Assembly (NCBI GenBank): GCA_914767885.1
Contig: CAJZBQ010000063.1
Location: 124,001 to 188,000 of the forward strand
Origin: Blepharisma stoltei
Lineage: Eukaryota > Ciliophora > Heterotrichea > Heterotrichida > Blepharismidae
Length of the DNA stretch: 64,000 nucleotides
Reading direction: 5' to 3'
Shown: positions 24,041-34,296 of the stretch, piece by piece
How the letters are laid out: every line of letters begins with the position of its first letter
How positions within the stretch are numbered: position 1 is the stretch's first letter
Program-made: the position numbers and the translations under genes
The notes under the pieces: model-generated
What the model saw: only the letters and a program-made list of their open reading frames with translations
Told to the model about the DNA's origin: nothing
The model's database searches: none

Positions 24041-24526
24041 ATGGTTAGTAGAAATTCTATAGTATTAGGAAGACTTCAAGAAGAACGCAAACTTTGGAGA
24101 CGTGACCATCCCCACGGCTTTTTCGCGAAACCTATTTCTACAGGCGAAGGCTCTTGTAATCTTATGAAATGGGAATGTGGGATTCCTGGCAAAGCAAACA
24201 CACCCTGGGAAGGCGGAGTCTACAAGCTCTCTATGGACTTTACTGACGAATACCCAGCCAAACCGCCTAAATGCAAATTTGAGCCAGTTTTATTCCACCC
24301 AAACGTTTACCCTTCAGGCACAGTATGTCTAAGTATTCTCAATGAAGATCAAGACTGAAGACCAAGCATCACAATAAAGCAAATTTTAATAGGAATCCAA
24401 GATTTACTAGACAATCCTAACCCACAAAGCCCAGCCCAAGCTGAACCTTATAACCTCTATATGAGAGACAGAAATGAGTATACAAAGCGGGTGCGGCGAC
24501 AAGCTTTAGAAATGGTCCCAAAATAG
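24041..24526 (+). CDS. UBC9: SUMO-conjugating enzyme UBC9 (E2)
   Basis: 161 residues, close to the usual 158. E2 fold features are present: the N-terminal helix with [17 protein letters not shown], the PWEGG motif, the [10 protein letters not shown] segment, and the catalytic Cys in SGTVCLSIL. The next segment is [23 protein letters not shown], where Trp is encoded by TGA at 24356-24358; UBC9 proteins have this Trp almost without exception. This makes it the best single proof of the genetic code. It transfers SUMO from the E1 to substrates. No introns or inserts. SUMOylation is established to be important in ciliate nuclear development, but no such role can be read from the sequence. Confidence 0.95.
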
Positions 24527-24559
24527 GTTTAATTAATTCCGGAATAAATAAAAATTAAA

Positions 24560-26246
24560 TTACAGTTTTTTTCTGTTTCCAGGCTTTATTAATTGTTTTT
24601 TTCTTCTTTTATTTGAGATAGGAGAAGGCTCATCTAAAGATTTTTCATAATGGACTGGGGTGTGCTCTTCTGTATTATTCATAGTAGAGCTGGCTAAGCC
24701 TGGGGTTAAGTCTAGATCAGAGCATTGGATATTTGAAGAGCTGGTAAGGACGCGGTTTTGGATTTGGTTTATGACCTCTATTACTTTATCTCCTACAATT
24801 TGAGCAATTTTTAAATGGTTTTCAGGGGTAAATTCAATATTTTCTTTGATTTTTAAAGTTCTTCAAATATGCTCAAAAGTGCCTTTGCAGGTGATATAAA
24901 CGATTTCTTGCCTTTGGTTGGCTTCTATAAAGTGATTTAGCTTCTTTTCAGCTTCCATGACGGCTGCATTTAGTTCTTCAATGTTGTCTCTAATATGCTT
25001 ATCTTCTTGCTGCTCTTCTTTTTTTTGTAAAAAATTCAGCTTGGCTTCTAAGGCTTCTTTTTGTCCTTGAAGCTCATCTAATTTTTCTTCGACGTTAAAT
25101 CTTGACTGATAAAGCTCTTCATTTCTTTCTAACTGCAAAATCACTGATGTTAAATCCTGTGGGCCATGAATATTTACGACATGTTGAAGCCTTTCTATTA
25201 GTGTTTCAAATTCTCCTAGTTTTGACTCCAATATTGACTTTAGCCGTGAAATTTTTTTCAGCATTGACTGTCTTTGCCTTAGCTTGATTTTATAATATCC
25301 TTCATGTTTTGGTAACATTGAGTTCGAAATTATTTCATTTCTTTTTTTTTCGCCCATTTGGAGGGTTTCTTGCACATTCGTTTTTAGCATGAATTGTTCA
25401 GCGACTCTGTCAATGGTGTGGCTTTGGAAGGTGACTTTGTCTTTATATCAGAGCTGAAACTCGTCTATTTGGTTTTCCATGGTACATGCTTTTTTACTTG
25501 CTATGAGAAATTTCCTCGGTACATTGGTCAAAATTTGACGGTTTTTCCCGGAAAATGTATCATGTCACACTAGCAAAAAACCGATCAAATTGCATATACC
25601 TGTTTTCCAGGGTTTCTATTTCATGCTCATATTCTTTGGTTTCAACCTCTTCAAGCTGTATAAGAGCTTTCATATTTTCTATGCCTTTTTCTAAGCCTCT
25701 TTCTCATACGTCGTTTTTAGCTGGGTTTTTAAAGCAGGATGTTACCACTTGTTCAAGTCTCCTGCACTCGACTTCGGTGCGGTTAATTTTTTCAAATATT
25801 GTGGCCATTTTTTTCTGCATGCTGGCAATTTTTGCTTTGACTTCTTCGCCTTCTTTAATTTTGTCTTCAGATTTTGCGATTTGGCTTTTAAGGCCTTCCA
25901 GCTTGATTTTTTTCATTCTGACTTCATTAACTAGCTTATTATAATATTTTTGAAGCTCATAATTTTCTTTTTTTTTCCTTTGGATTTCATGATTGGAATA
26001 ATTTGAGACCTTATTGCCTAATTTTACAAGGATATTAGAAGGGGTCAGGTCTTTAAAAGAAAGGTCAAAATTGTACTCAGAAGAAACTTTGTGATGCTTT
26101 ATGCGACCTGCAGAGCTATGGCGAGACATACTTTTAGGTATCGAAATGTCGTCTGTTAGAGATAGCGCATTAAGCGTGCTATTTAAATTCGCCTGGCTGA
26201 TTTCTGGGAAAATCCCTGCAGCTTTTGCATAAGCTTTAACAGTCAT
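24560..26246 (-). CDS. Coiled-coil protein of unknown function
   Basis: The frame from ATG 26246 (MTVKAYAKAAGIFPEIS) is open through TGA-Trp codons to about 25600. It resumes after a candidate 151-bp IES (25467-25617), where the join reads KEYEHEIDEFQLWYKDKVTF, and ends at TAA 24560 in a basic tail. The middle (25390-24900) is a long coiled coil with LRQRQSMLKKISRLKSILESKL. About 500 residues. The start is uncertain because the frame is also open upstream to the MITE at 26314. With an alternative TA it would fuse to the NTPase gene upstream. The pattern resembles ciliary coiled-coil proteins, but no assignment is made. Confidence 0.6.
25467..25617. other. Candidate IES, about 151 bp
   Basis: AAATAGA (minus strand) is found at both edges. 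The inner part has a TAA in the gene frame. Joining at the shared TA keeps coiled-coil coding on both sides. Confidence 0.5.
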
Positions 26247-26313
26247 ACTTTTTGGTGAATCTTTTGGTAGAGATTTATTTGTGGCTTGCTTGCTTAGTGG
26301 CTGATATCGTTTA

Positions 26314-26698
26314 CTTACTCCCCCCCCTCCGTGAGTGAACAAAAAAATTTTGTTCACTCACGGAGGGGGTTAATTTTTTTGTTTTAAAAAAATTTATATA
26401 TAAATTTTATAAAAAATATTTTTTTTCGAAATTTAAAAAAATCCTAATTCGCAAAAATTGGAAAGCAGATATTAATTCAATTTGCAAAATTTAGGTTTTA
26501 AAAAGCAATTCGTTTAAAAATAAACAGAATTAGCTCTAGATTTCATTATAATATAATTTATCATTTATATATCAAATTTTTTTCCATAAAAAATTTTTCT
26601 ATTAAAAAATTTTTGTTCACTCACGGAGGGTGGGTTTTTGGGCAAAAAATAGCGATTTTTCTAATGGTTTTGTTCACTCACGGAGGGGGGGGGAGTTA
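26314..26698. mobile_element. Family 1 MITE (IES) between NTPase and coiled-coil genes
   Basis: About 381-385 bp, TA 26316-26317 (or 26312-26313) to 26697-26698, with perfect CTCCGTGAGTGAACAAAA ends. The left end is a fold-back, and the right end has two direct copies around a conserved spacer (GGGCAAAAAATAGCGATTTT). Depending on which left TA is used, excision makes a TAA stop for the NTPase gene or fuses the two genes in frame. Confidence 0.88.
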
Positions 26699-28850
26699 GG
26701 TTTTAATTTTGACTCTTTTAGTATCCTTAATGACGAAATAGCCATATCATATTCATTTTGGCACGTAATTGCATGATTATCACTACTGAACATCTTCATA
26801 ATTTGTGATAAATCTGAATATACATCTAATCCGCATCAAGGAAATTGTATTCAAAGCCACCTTTTATAGTAATAATATTCCAGTTTTCTCCTTTGGAATC
26901 TCAGCTCATGAGGCTCATTTAAAATTTTTTCTTTTAACTGCTGCCTAAATCCTTTGTTTTCGACTGCAAAATTTTCGTCATCTTTTAATGGAGGCTGCTG
27001 TGTGGGGAAAAATAGGCCATTTAAATTTTCAATCTCATTTAAAAGATTGATTTCTTTAAGCTCGTAATAGCCTTTTAAGTGAGGATGCCGGAACTCACAA
27101 CAGTCTGAAGTCTCTAAATCAGCGAATTCTTTAAAAAAGCGACAAAATTGAAGGAGAAGGACAAATAGGTCTTGGTTACTTGGGGAGTATTGGACGACAA
27201 AATGTTCTAGGCTTTTATTGTATTCGACGACTGGGTCGAAGTGCTGCCTTTCTAGCTTTAACCAATAAAAATATAAAGAAAGCCGGTAGTCTGGGGTAAA
27301 CATTATTGAAAAGACCTCTAAATCTGATAAAAGGTCTTTAAGCTTCATTCAGTCTTCACACTCATATAAATGATATAAAAGCTCATCAGAGTTTCGAAGA
27401 GTAATTGATTCTTTATCAAGGATTTCGATTATTTCTGTGTGAAAATGCTTGGGAAGAGGAACATATCTTGATAAAATCACTTTTCTGTAAATATCATTAG
27501 AAAAAATATAAAAACCGTCATAGCATACTAAGCAGGATTTGAAAACTGCTAATATTTTTTTGACTGTCTTATGTGATTTCCCAATTTTACTAACTCCTCC
27601 ATCTTTGATCGAAATAATCCATTGAAAATCATATTAAAAATTGAGAAAATTAACCCTATATGGAAACATGAAACCCGCTCTTACCCTGCCTCAAATCAAA
27701 TACCTAGGAATTTATATAGAAATTATATTATATTGAACAAATTTTTAAAATAAATTAATATATCAGATTTTTTAACTTTATCCTTTATAAAGACGACAAA
27801 AGCTCTATTACAAAAGAGAAGAATAAGCTCATCCTCAGACAACCCTGTTCTGCTTAAAGCAATTTGTGCTAAAACATTAAGCAGCGCCCTATCCTTAAAA
27901 TTATAAGTATCATTAAATTCTACAATTTTCTCAAAAAGCCTTTCTTTTGTGTTGACTTCCAAAATACTATCATATCTAAAAGGATGCACATTTTCTTCTT
28001 TTGGCATCGTAAAATTAAGCAAAAGCTTCATAAAAAGCGGATTCCCACAGCATTCATGAGCTATATGCAGCCTGAGTTCAGCTATAGTTGGCTGGTATTT
28101 TTGAAATAAATCTTCATCAAGTGCATTAATATACTGGTTAATCATTTCTTTTCTTTTATTTAAGTCAAACGGCTGCAGGTGCAAATGATACCCTGATTTT
28201 TGGAGTAAATGATGAAAAGCCCTTGTGTCATTATCACATGTGTAAATTAATTTGACAGACCCTGGGACATTTGTAGGGAGCCAATTTGGGGCTTCTTCTT
28301 TATTATTGCTGTCCCTGTATTTATCGACTCCGTCAATAATAACGACTATACTTTTCCTCATAATTTGAGACTCTTGTTGCCTTGAGTCAGCATTTTCTAA
28401 TCATAAGGAAAAATAAATCCTTAATTTGTCCTCTATAATTTCGACTTTTTGAGGAATGTTATAAGCTTTCTATATAAAAAGTACTCGAATTTCGTTGTAA
28501 AGCCTATATAAAGTAACAAAATAAGCAGAGTCACTAGGAGATAGTTTTGAGAAATGCACTAGTAAGTAATCATTATCTTTTTTATGAGACCTTGTATGGA
28601 ATTCTATTCATTTTGCGATAAAAGAACTTTTTCCGCACCCTGAATCGCCAGAAATTAGCAGAGGGGTATTTGTGATGGTTTTTGAGTCTTGATGAAATTC
28701 GTCTTTTGTTATCCAAGAATCTACCTCTTGGACAAATGCATCAATACCGACTAGAGGACTTTGCTTTAAATGGTCTAGGTATCCTTCATGAAGAGCTCTA
28801 AATAGAAACTACTCTGTACGACTTTTTAGTGAAGCTGATTTAAAACTCAT
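26699..28850 (-). CDS. STAND/NACHT-type P-loop NTPase
   Basis: Start ATG 28850 (MSFKSASLKSRTEALHEGYLDHL). Two 15-nt introns (28798-28812 and 28470-28484) and a candidate 117-bp IES (27634-27750) are removed to give about 600 residues. A Walker A motif GDSGCGKSS lies at about residue 60, Walker B IVVIIDGVD at about 160, followed by the helical segment HIAHECCGNPLFMKLLL typical of STAND NTPases (NACHT/NB-ARC-like). The C-terminal half is helical and repeat-like (DSITLRNSDELLYHLYECEDWMKLKDLL). Such proteins act as regulated molecular switches or scaffolds. The stop appears only after MITE removal (KPK-TAA across 26699); see the finding on alternative excision. Confidence 0.75.
27634..27750. other. 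Candidate IES, 117 bp, in NTPase gene
   Basis: TA 27632-27633 and 27749-27750. In-frame stops inside; the join gives SDILIYDFQWIISIKDGGVSK. Confidence 0.6.
28470..28484 (-). other. 15-nt spliceosomal intron
   Basis: GTACTTTTTATATAG; removal joins RLYNEIR to KAYNIPQKVEI and removes an in-frame TAG. Confidence 0.85.
28798..28812 (-). other. 15-nt spliceosomal intron
   Basis: GTAGTTTCTATTTAG; removal joins SLKSRTE to ALHEGYLDHL and removes an in-frame TAG. Confidence 0.85.
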
Positions 28851-29070
28851 TTTTAAAGAATTTAAGAGCGGAACTTTGTATTTAATTGGTGTAGGTTTTC
28901 AAATAGATCATAATTTATAAAGGATCAATTTAAAAATTAAATCCTAGCTTAAAAGATCCTTATTTTAATCATAAAAATCTATTTACTGATTATATTTGCA
29001 TGCTCTTATTACTAGGTATTCTGTTTCATATTTTTTTTAATTTATTCCCTATATTAATTTAAGACTAAGT

Positions 29071-31880
29071 TTAATGAAGCTCCTCAAGTGCCTTTCTCCC
29101 CAGATCAAAACTATAGCAATGCATATTATTGTTATAGTGCAGACTAATATAAAACTTCCCATTGTAAAATGTCCTAAAAGCTTGGTTATAGCTCACAAAG
29201 TTTGAGCCTCCCACATTATTCCAAATATTTTCATTAAGTTCGTCGCTTTCAAAAATCGATCCATTATCTTCAAGGACATAAAGTCTTGACATTGCAGATA
29301 ATAAAATTTTCCAACAAAGGAATTTTTTCAGATTTAGCGAAGAAATTTCAAGAAATTCATTTTTTCTAATATCAAATTTGTATATTTTTTGGAGATGGTA
29401 GCCAGCTATGAAAATCGAGTTTTTAAAGGCAACACAAGAGCATCAGCTGGATTCAAAAGGAAGCGGCGAAAGCTTGGTTCATCTGTTTTCTAATAAATCA
29501 AATTTTTCTGCATGATTTATATGGCAATATAATGATTTTTGTATATATAAAATTTAATAATGGCTCTATTTTTTAAAAATATTTATTACTCCCCCCCCCC
29601 CCCTCCGTGAGCGAACAAAAAAATTTTGTTCACTCACGGAGGGGGGTTAATTTTTTTTTTTTTTAAAAAAATTTATATATAAATTTTATAAAAAATATTT
29701 TTTTCGAAATTTAAAAAAATCCTAATTTGCAAAAATTGGGAAGCAAATATTAATTTAATTTGCAAAATTTATGTTTTAAAACGCAATTTGTTTAAAATTA
29801 AACAGAATTAGCTCTAGATTTCATTATACTAATTATCACTTATATATCAAAATTTTTTTCCATTAAAATTTTTTCTATTAAAAAAATTTTTGTTCGCTCA
29901 CGGAGGGTGGGTTTTTGGTCAAAAAATAGCGATTTTTCTAATGGTTTTGTTCGCTCACGGGGGGGGGGGGGGGAGTTAGTATTTTTAAAAGAGTTATATA
30001 TAATTCAAATAAAAATAAGATAATATTTTGGTGCCATCACATCCTCCAAATATAAAAACTGAGTTTTGGTAATATACGCCACCTGAGTTATAGCAAGGAG
30101 TTCCTGGAGGAAGCCATCTTTCTACAGAAAAAGAATTTGTGTTAATAACACAAGCAGCTCCTGTCAGCGGAAATGAATTCCCATAACAGAAAATTCCATA
30201 ATTCGGAATCTGGACTATGCATGTATCAGAGCTAAATGGTTCATCAATATCTATTGATTTTTGCTGCTTCTCATGAGATTCTATATCATAAATATGCATT
30301 TTAGTCAGTGTACCCAGCCTATCAATATTAAATAGATTTTTGATAGTTTCAAAGCTGAATTCTTTATAATACTTCTCAATAAAAGCCTGCGTTTGTATTT
30401 CCAACTTTTTAGCAACATCATTATAGCTTGCTAAACAATTAGAATATAGTGATTTTATTTCACTGCTGTATTCACATATAAACTGAAGCTTTTCTTTATA
30501 CTCTTCTGAACATTTTAAGCTTTTAAGCTCGTTTTCTAGCTCTGCACGAGAATTTCCGAAGTTTTCGAAATCGTCAATTGTCATGATTTCTTGTTCAATT
30601 TTTAAAAAATATTCTAAAAACATGCTGTCGATTTTATTTTCTACTTCGGAAAGAGATATCATCCTGTTGTTTAGTTCTTCAAAAACTTGGGAATAGTATG
30701 ATAAAAAATCATTTTTATTATTAGTAGGGCTACTCAGCTCAATTTGGTAAGGTTTTAGATCACTTTTGTCTTGTCTTTTTAATGGTCTTAGATCTGGAGA
30801 AAGAGCTTTAACACTGAGATTTGCTCTGACTGATTCAGTGAGGTTGAGAATGTCGCTATTTCTTCTTAATCCAGTGAGCTGCTTAGCTATAGGCACATCT
30901 CGTTTGCTTTTTTCTATTTCTTTTAATACTTCTTTTAATGCATTTTTGTTTTCACTGACTTGACTACTTAAATAATCGACTTTGTTTTTCAAGTCTTTTA
31001 TTATAAGTGAGGTTAATTCAGCCAATTTTTTTTTGAAAAAAATGACAAATGGTTGTTTAATATTCTGGATAATCCTCTTTAAACAGAATATATGATTATT
31101 CGCATTTTCAATGGTGTTCTTAAAGCTTTTTTCCATTCCATCTATTCTCCATTCAATTTCTTCAACTTTTTTAGCCACTTCATCAATATTTGAGATATTT
31201 GAGTAATAATTTCTTGCTTCATTAATCTGAATTTTTCCATCCAATAGCTCTTTGATTTTTCTCTCTACTAAATCTTCAACCATTTTATTTATACCTTCGT
31301 CAATAATATTTTCATCAAATCTAGAATTTTTATATACGCTATCACACTATTTTTACTAATTTAGGATTTATTTAAAAAATATAGCCAAAATTTCATTTTA
31401 AAAACATCTAAAAAATTAATCTCAGCAGCTATATATAGATTTTTTAACAATTTCCAAAGCTTCAGATGAAGGTAAAGACAAGGATTTCAAAATAGGATCT
31501 TTTTCATATCTACTAATTTTGTCGACATTAGAAACTACAGAAAATGTTCTCATTATTGCTACCAAATTTTCTTCAATTTTTTGTATTTTTTTCTCATGAA
31601 GATTTTGGTAATAATTTGCATTTTCCATGAAAAATTGTTCAGCGATTGTTTTCATTTTTTCTAAATTGGCTTTTTCTGAAATCAGATGGTTTAGTATTGC
31701 TTCTTTAGTATCTTGGCATAAGTTGACAAAGACAGGCTCTATATTATGAGGCAAGTTTGACGAGTTTATGTGCTCACTTTGATGGGTAAGGCATATAAAA
31801 GTCGCTGGGAATGTGCATTTGCAAAGAGTTTCTGGCTTATTTATGCAATTTGATGAGAAGCAATTTTGTGTTTCTTGCAT
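29071..31880 (-). CDS. Zinc-motif, coiled-coil and Kelch protein 1
   Basis: ATG 31880 to TAA 29071. The N terminus (CFSSNCINKPETLCKCTFPATFICLTHQSEHIN) has the Cys/His spacing of a B-box-like zinc site. Then comes about 350 residues of coiled coil, then a Kelch-type propeller with the motifs GIFCYGNSFPLTGAACVI, GGVYYQNSVFIFGGCDG and FIAGYHLQKIYKFD. Removal of a 98-bp candidate IES (31335-31432) and of an about 503-bp insert around the MITE at 29587 gives one frame of about 710 residues. The layout resembles TRIM-like adaptors, but no RING is seen. Two further members of this family lie at 37080-39967 and 56122-58340. Confidence 0.78.
29520..30022. mobile_element. IES containing a family 1 MITE, in Kelch gene 1
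   Basis: The MITE itself spans 29587-29976, with CCCTCCGTGAGCGAACAAAA fold-back on the left and direct copies on the right. The Kelch frame already stops at 29994, outside the MITE. Only the wider TA pair (29518-29519, 30021-30022) gives an in-frame join, GTKILNHAEKFDLLENRW, which matches the other Kelch genes. So the MITE probably sits inside an older IES. Confidence 0.7.
31335..31432. other. Candidate IES, 98 bp, in Kelch gene 1
   Basis: TATAT at both edges (TA 31333-31334 and 31431-31432). Joining gives VKKSIYKNSRFDENIIDEG and connects the zinc-motif exon with the coiled coil. Confidence 0.65.
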
Positions 31881-32129
31881 AAATAATTGTCTTTAATAAT
31901 GGTGGTATGCCAAAGGTAAACAGTGAATAAACTCTTTAAAAATAGATAAATTAAACATAATTATTATTGAAATTATTTTGGCTTATTTTTACCCTCTGAA
32001 TATCTGAATAACTAATAAGTTTCCTCATTATAACCATTAGAAGCTTTATAATAGAATTTCTCTATATTAATCCCACCCAGATTTCCTAGGATACCATTTG
32101 TTCTGGAAATGCCAATATTATTCCAAGGT

Positions 32130-33230
32130 TCATTTAAATTTAGACAATAATTCGAAGTTCTTTTCTATCAAATAAGAATAAGCATTATCTACATTTGTCC
32201 CAACTAAAGCTGAAGTTTCAAAGAATGGAAGACCAAGTTTTTTTCCTAAAGCCTGCCCTTCACTATACAATACTTTTCTTTCACTTTCTAAATCACACTT
32301 ATTGCCAATTAAAATTGCAAAAAAGTCTCTATCTATATTCTTTCTGGCTTCTCTAAGCCAATAATAAATATATCTAAATGTGTCTCTATTAGTAATGTCA
32401 TAAACAAACATTATTCCATTAGTTTCTTTTTTGAAAGTACATTTAATTGGTTTGCATCTATCATCAACTGTGTAATCCCAAGCCATAATTTTTAATTGCT
32501 TTTCATCAAAAGATTTTATTTTATTGCCACTATGGAGTTTTACGATTACGCAAGCTGCTTTGACCCTTGCGGAAAATATGATTATTAAAGTGAGAATTCT
32601 TAAATTGAAGATATATCGATGATGCTATAGCTGAGGTGGAGATGTGGGAAGAAGAAATCCGCGTGATGGAGCTGAGTAAAATGATGAGATCTCATTTAAT
32701 AGAGTAATCTGGGAAGTGGAAACAGGTGACGAGTTGGAAAGTGACAAAATTGGTGAATTTCTATTGTGGGCGGCTAAGCAGGAAGGATTTTGCTAGATGA
32801 TAGGGAATTGATGCTCGCTGCGGGATTTAGATCAATATGAATTGACTTAGAAGAAAGCTCAGAAGGAAACCTAGAAGAAAATGCAGGAGAGAGCCAGGAA
32901 GAAAACCCAGAAGAGAACCCAGGAGAAATGCCAGGAAATTGGAAAACGAGAAGAAAAAGAACCATAAGACTCTTTCGATGGTTTTAACTACTTAGTTAAC
33001 CCTAACCCTGCTTTTCGTGAAAAACTATTCAATTTATTTAATTTATAACCTATAACTGATTTTCATTATTTTAAAGTATACATTACGGGATTTCTATGTA
33101 ATTCTTACAGATTCATTTCCCATAGAGGCTTGCAAGTATCCATGAAAAATGCCTTCGGTATACCGAGCAATTATACTGGATATCCCCACCTCATGAGCGC
33201 CAAAGGTATTTATTTCAAAAAGATAGTCGC
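32130..33230 (-). CDS. Rab-like GTPase homologue, tandem copy 1
   Basis: The N-terminal segment DYLFEINTFGAHEVGISSIIARY (about 33228-33150) is followed by a 15-nt intron (33094-33108), then a candidate IES of about 562 bp (32519-33080). The rest of the G domain follows: FVYDITNRDTFRYIYYWLREARKNI, NKCDLESERKV (G4 motif, intact), and FETSALVGTNVDNAYSYL (G5-like). The P-loop is GAHEVGIS, with the essential Lys replaced by Ile, and the usual WDTAGQER is WDYTVDDR. GTP binding and hydrolysis are therefore doubtful; this is a pseudo-GTPase or a decaying duplicate. The start codon is unresolved. No C-terminal prenylation cysteines; it ends ELLSKFK. Confidence 0.65.
32519..33080. other. Candidate IES, about 562 bp, in Rab-like copy 1
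   Basis: Absent from the tandem copy. TA 32517-32518 and 33079-33080 join KSRNV to KSFDEKQLKIMAWD in frame. The plus strand of the insert carries an acidic repeat frame (about 32820-32990: ENAGESQEENPEENPG, then WKTRRKR), which may be a relic of a germline-limited gene or transposon; unassigned. Confidence 0.55.
33094..33108 (-). other. 15-nt intron, Rab-like copy 1
   Basis: GTAAGAATTACATAG, identical to the intron at 33748-33762 in the tandem copy and at the same codon. Confidence 0.8.
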
Positions 33231-33348
33231 TTTTTAGAAAGTTACTACTCGTTTTCTGTCCTCATTATAATATTAAGTAATAAGACTAGCTCAGATTTTA
33301 GATTTAAAACGAATTATTATTATAAATAGAATAATATTATTCCAAGGT

Positions 33349-33884
33349 TTATTTAAATTTAGACAATAATTCGAAATTCTTTTCTATCAAAAAAGAAAAA
33401 GCATTTTCTACATTTGTCTCATCCAAAGCTGAAATTTCAAAGAATGGAAGACCAAGTTCTTCTCCTAAAGCCTGCCCTTCACTATACAATACTTTTCTTT
33501 CACTTTCTAAATCACACTTATTGCCAATTAAAATCGCCAAAAAGTCTCTATCTATATTCTCTTTTGCTTCTCTAAGCCAATAATAAATATATCTAAATGT
33601 GTCTCTATTAGTAATGTCATAAACAAACATTATTCCATTGGTTTCTTTTATGTAAGTACGTTTAATTGACTTGCATCTATCAGTAGCCGCGTATTCTCAA
33701 ACCATAATTTTTAACTCCTTTTCTTGAAAAACTATATTACGGGATTTCTATGTAATTCTTACAAAATCAATTCCTATTGAGATCTGTGAGTATCCATTAA
33801 AAAAGCCTTGGGTATATCGAGTAATTATACTGGATATCCCAACGCTTTGATTGCCAAAGGTATTTATTTTCAAAAGATAGTCGC
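33349..33884 (-). CDS. Rab-like GTPase homologue, tandem copy 2
   Basis: A shorter, uninterrupted copy of the preceding gene. SDYLLKINTFGNQSVGISSIITRYTQGFFN aligns with the Rab start (YDYLFKILLIG..GVGKSSLL). A 15-nt intron (33748-33762) follows SIGIDF, then KSRNIVFQEKELKIMVWEYAATDR, with Trp as TGA, in place of the usual IWDTAGQER. NKCD and the SAL motif are present. The P-loop Lys is Ile here as well, so the change predates the duplication. The first codons are unresolved: an ATG lies at about 33905 with a possible 15-16 nt intron between. The C terminus has no cysteines. Confidence 0.7.
33748..33762 (-). other. 15-nt intron, Rab-like copy 2
   Basis: GTAAGAATTACATAG; removes an in-frame TAG and restores the DFKSRNI switch-I-to-beta-2 region. 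Confidence 0.85.
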
Positions 33885-33905
33885 TTTTTAAAAGTTACTA
33901 CTCAT

Positions 33906-34296
33906 TTTCCTTCCCCATTATTATCTTAAATCGATTTTCGACTAGCTGAGATTTTATCTTTAGAGCAATTATTCTTGTAAATAAAAGTAATATTTGAATA
34001 ATTAAAAATTCACTTGCAAATTGATTATTTAACAAATACATAAATAAATATTGTATTACAGCCTCAAGTTGCTTAGCAGAGCTAAAAGGCAACAGTTTGA
34101 GGACCCTAACACTCGAATAATTTTGCTTCCTGGCATCAAAGCTGGTGTAAGACTCAATGGTGGTATGGAAAGTGTAGTAGGAGAGAATAAATTTTAAACT
34201 TTTAAGTAAGATAATAGTTATTTGACAATTTTTCTGAGATAATTAAAAAAATTATTTGCTAAACATATTGAATTGCAAATTAAAATAGGATAATTA
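33906..34296. other. Intergenic region between Rab-like and DHHC genes
   Basis: AT-rich, divergently transcribed flanks, so it should hold both promoters. No motif stands out. Confidence 0.4.

Noticed and set aside
26840-26862. TGA codons near the end of the NTPase as true stops
   Set aside because: Reading continues KRW-LWIQFPWCGLDVYSDL with normal coding content to the MITE, and TGA is Trp throughout the window.
32774-32965. Low-complexity Ser/Phe minus-strand frame
   Set aside because: Antisense of an acidic purine-rich repeat in a candidate IES.
32995-33012. Telomere-like TTAACCCTAACCCTG
   Set aside because: Only about two repeats, internal to an IES, and no chromosome end nearby; chance or a short relic.
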